From assembly GCA_902771155.1 (NCBI GenBank), contig CACXVS010000020.1, positions 29,450-93,449 of the forward strand: a stretch of DNA of 64,000 bases, written 5' to 3'. Source of the DNA: an uncultured Prevotellaceae bacterium (lineage in GTDB: Bacteria; Bacteroidota; Bacteroidia; Bacteroidales; Bacteroidaceae). Each line of letters begins with the position of its first letter. The stretch's first letter is position 1. The translations under genes were made by a program, and so were the position numbers. The notes below the pieces were generated by a model, which saw only the letters and a program-made list of their open reading frames with translations, had not been told where the DNA came from and did not search any database. Shown piece after piece: positions 62,671-64,000 of the stretch.

Positions 62671-63507
62671 ATGAAACACGCCATCGGCATCGTCACCTAT
62701 CAGTCTGATCTCCAGCGCTTACGCGATAACCTCGCTGCCGCACGGGAGCAGAGCGATACACTGATTATCGTCGATAACGGCTCCAGTAACCTTGCCGATA
62801 TCCGAGCCATCGCCAACGACGCCATTCTGATAGAGAATGCCACCAACCTCGGCATCGCCACCGCTTTAAACCAGTTGTGCAGGAAAGCCATGGAGACTGG
62901 CTGCGACTGGGTGGTCACACTCGATCAAGACTCTGTGATGCAACCAGGAACGCTTCGTGAGTTTTCGCTCTATACCGACCAGGCCGACGTCGCCATCATC
63001 TGCCCCCGCATCGAGGATCGCGGTCTGGGGCGCCAGCACACCCACTCCACATCGGGCACAGCCTACGTCACTCACGCCATTACTGCCGGCAATCTGGTGC
63101 GCCTCAAGGCATGGCAGGCTGTAGGCGGATTTACCGACGAACTCTTCATCGACGGTGTGGATTTTGATTTTTGCCTGAAACTCATCGCATTAGGATGGAA
63201 AATCCTTCGCACCGACAACGTCTTTCTCGTTCAGGAGATGGGACACGGTCGCCGCATTGCCCTCCCCTTCCACCATCAGATGTCTGTGCTTAACCACTCG
63301 CCCCAACGGCTCTATTACATCACCCGCAACTACCTCTGGATAGGCCGCCACCACCACCAGCGCCTCCATTGGACCGTTGAAGTGGCAAAGCGTATGTTCA
63401 TCGTTACCTGTTTCGAACAGCAAAAATGGCAGAAACTCCGCGCTATGTTTACTGGTCTCCGCCATTACCATCTTGGTAAGATGGGACCCTTGACCATACT
63501 CCGTTGA
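62671..63507 (+). CDS. Family 2 glycosyltransferase (rhamnosyltransferase-like)
   Basis: The 278-residue GT-A protein has IIVDNGSSN (near 33-41), the DQD metal motif in VVTLDQDSVM (near 85-92), and GGFTDELFIDGVDFDFCLKL with the acidic catalytic residues. The pattern is that of WcaA/RfbF-type rhamnosyltransferases. It follows wzx by nine bases. It is the last gene of the visible operon before a repeat-rich gap. Confidence 0.87.
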   Translation: MKHAIGIVTYQSDLQRLRDNLAAAREQSDTLIIVDNGSSNLADIRAIANDAILIENATNLGIATALNQLCRKAMETGCDWVVTLDQDSVMQPGTLREFSLYTDQADVAIICPRIEDRGLGRQHTHSTSGTAYVTHAITAGNLVRLKAWQAVGGFTDELFIDGVDFDFCLKLIALGWKILRTDNVFLVQEMGHGRRIALPFHHQMSVLNHSPQRLYYITRNYLWIGRHHHQRLHWTVEVAKRMFIVTCFEQQKWQKLRAMFTGLRHYHLGKMGPLTILR

Positions 63508-63576
63508 CGAATTTATCCTATTTTTATTATCTATTAGGCGCTATTCTCGCTTAATCGCCATTGGGTCCTTTTTTCC

Positions 63577-63657
63577 GTTTCAAAGTTTGGTATGTACATT
63601 TCAAACTTTGGTATGTACGTTTCAAACTTTGGTACGTACGTTTCAAACTTTGAAACG
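63577..63657. repeat. Four-copy 21-bp tandem array
   Basis: Units at 63577, 63598, 63619 and 63640 read GTTTCAAACTTTGGTATGTAC with small changes; the last is cut to 18 bases and ends as a palindrome GTTTCAAACTTTGAAAC. GTAC-containing junctions repeat every 21 bases, two helical turns. It may be a binding array. Confidence 0.85.
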
Positions 63658-63668
63658 AAAAAATTACA

Positions 63669-63712
63669 GGCAAAAAAAAACTCTTTTGCTTTTGTGTCAG
63701 CAAAAGAGTCTT
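63669..63712 (-). terminator. Terminator for the minus-strand gene at the right edge
   Basis: On the minus strand ACTCTTTTGC and GCAAAAGAGT pair around a 10-base loop and are followed by TTTTTTTTT. Confidence 0.8.
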
Positions 63713-63867
63713 TGCATATATGGCGATGCTCTCGCTTAATCGCCTATTTGATGCTTCGCATCGAATGAATTGCTGCTCTCGCTTAATCGCCTACTTGGCG
63801 CTTCGCGCCGAATGAGCTCACGCTCAGCAGAGCTCAAGCAAGCTTGGCTCTGCCTTCGCTAAGTCGC

Positions 63868-64000
63868 CTATTTCCAAGGATTCTCGTAAGCAACGGCACC
63901 GTTCTCGAGCTTCTGGCAAACGATCTCCATCTCCTCGAAGTGCTCCTCACCGTCTTCCCACTTCTCCTTGTAGTTGATGCAGTAGCAACCTGTGCCCTTC
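63868..64000 (-). CDS. Unknown protein, C-terminal 43 residues only
   Basis: The minus strand is open from the edge to TAG at 63870-63868. It encodes an acidic C-terminus including GTGCYCINYKEKW and EEMEIVCQKLENGAV, ending ENPWK. Codon use matches the neighbours and a terminator follows at 63.7 kb, so this is probably the end of a real gene. I cannot identify it. Confidence 0.6.
   Translation of the reverse strand, partial: KGTGCYCINYKEKWEDGEEHFEEMEIVCQKLENGAVAYENPWK

Larger units (their letters stand above)
63508..63867. repeat. Intergenic block of two repeat families
   Basis: This 360-base gap holds four copies of (T/G)CTCTCGCTTAATCGCC-like motifs (63544, 63728, 63775 and a degenerate one at 63853). 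Two TTC-loop hairpins lie here: ATTTGATGC-TTC-GCATCGAAT at 63746-63766 and TTGGCGC-TTC-GCGCCGAA at 63795-63812. A 21-base tandem array is listed separately. No gene is visible. Confidence 0.75.

Noticed and set aside
63577..63657. CRISPR array
   Set aside because: The 21-base units are contiguous with no spacers, and no cas genes are present.

Overview
The window looks like the chromosome of a Bacteroidales bacterium, most likely Prevotella or a relative. Nearly every transcription unit starts downstream of the Bacteroidetes -7 box (TAnnTTTG, usually TATCTTTGC or TACCTTTGC). Shine-Dalgarno sequences are almost absent. There is a UpxY-type antiterminator, TonB-dependent receptors, lipoproteins, C-termini resembling type IX secretion signals, and a tmRNA whose encoded tag reads GNNEYALAA. 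Genus assignment is inference.

Layout. 1-3751 (minus): polysaccharide locus upxY-wzz-wzx-glycosyltransferase, cut by the left edge. 3907-7912 (plus): exported metallophosphoesterase, MBOAT acyltransferase and AlgJ-like SGNH protein. 7934-10916 (minus): lipase-like lipoprotein, an AraC regulator with a large internal deletion, and a tyrosine phosphatase. 11.0-11.7 kb: intergenic repeats and tRNA-Ser. 11.8-20.3 kb (plus): mutS2, a small lytic transglycosylase, lemA with an M48 protease, an M13 peptidase and a carboxylesterase.

20.4-42.7 kb is a cobalamin region. A B12 riboswitch on the minus strand precedes btuB-like receptor, exported CbiK-type chelatase, and a second receptor. Divergent from it run cbiA-cbiP-cbiB. 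cobS-cobU-cobT run on the minus strand and btuF-btuC on the plus strand. A minus-strand operon from 42.7 kb down encodes the corrin-ring enzymes as four two-domain fusions (CbiH-CbiC, CbiE-CbiT, CbiG-CbiF, CobK-CbiD). CbiG, CbiD and CbiK point to the anaerobic, early-cobalt route. CbiL, a corrinoid adenosyltransferase, a cobD-type decarboxylase and the BtuD ATPase are not in the window.

42.8-53.5 kb is mixed: a TSCPD protein, a LytS/LytTR two-component pair next to a beta-helix-like lipoprotein, a lactonase-like propeller, a zinc-ribbon protein, a nucleoside hydrolase lipoprotein, and an apparent operon of exported arginine deiminase, ZIP transporter and metal-efflux permease. 53.5-57.0 kb holds an unusual fusion of GH51 arabinofuranosidase, GlcG-like and VOC domains. 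ssrA follows. 57.6-63.5 kb (plus) is a second polysaccharide locus (wza, wzz, wzy, wzx, GT2).

The most unusual signal is non-coding. Three intergenic loci (11.1, 34.6 and 48.3-48.5 kb) share one plan: short tandem repeats of 8-9 bp on each side, in inverted orientation, around an AT-rich palindromic core. The repeat unit differs at each locus. A second repeat family combines a CTCTCGCTTAATCGCC-like motif with TTC-loop hairpins whose stems covary. A third, a 9-bp microsatellite, lies between genes and also inside the cobL reading frame.
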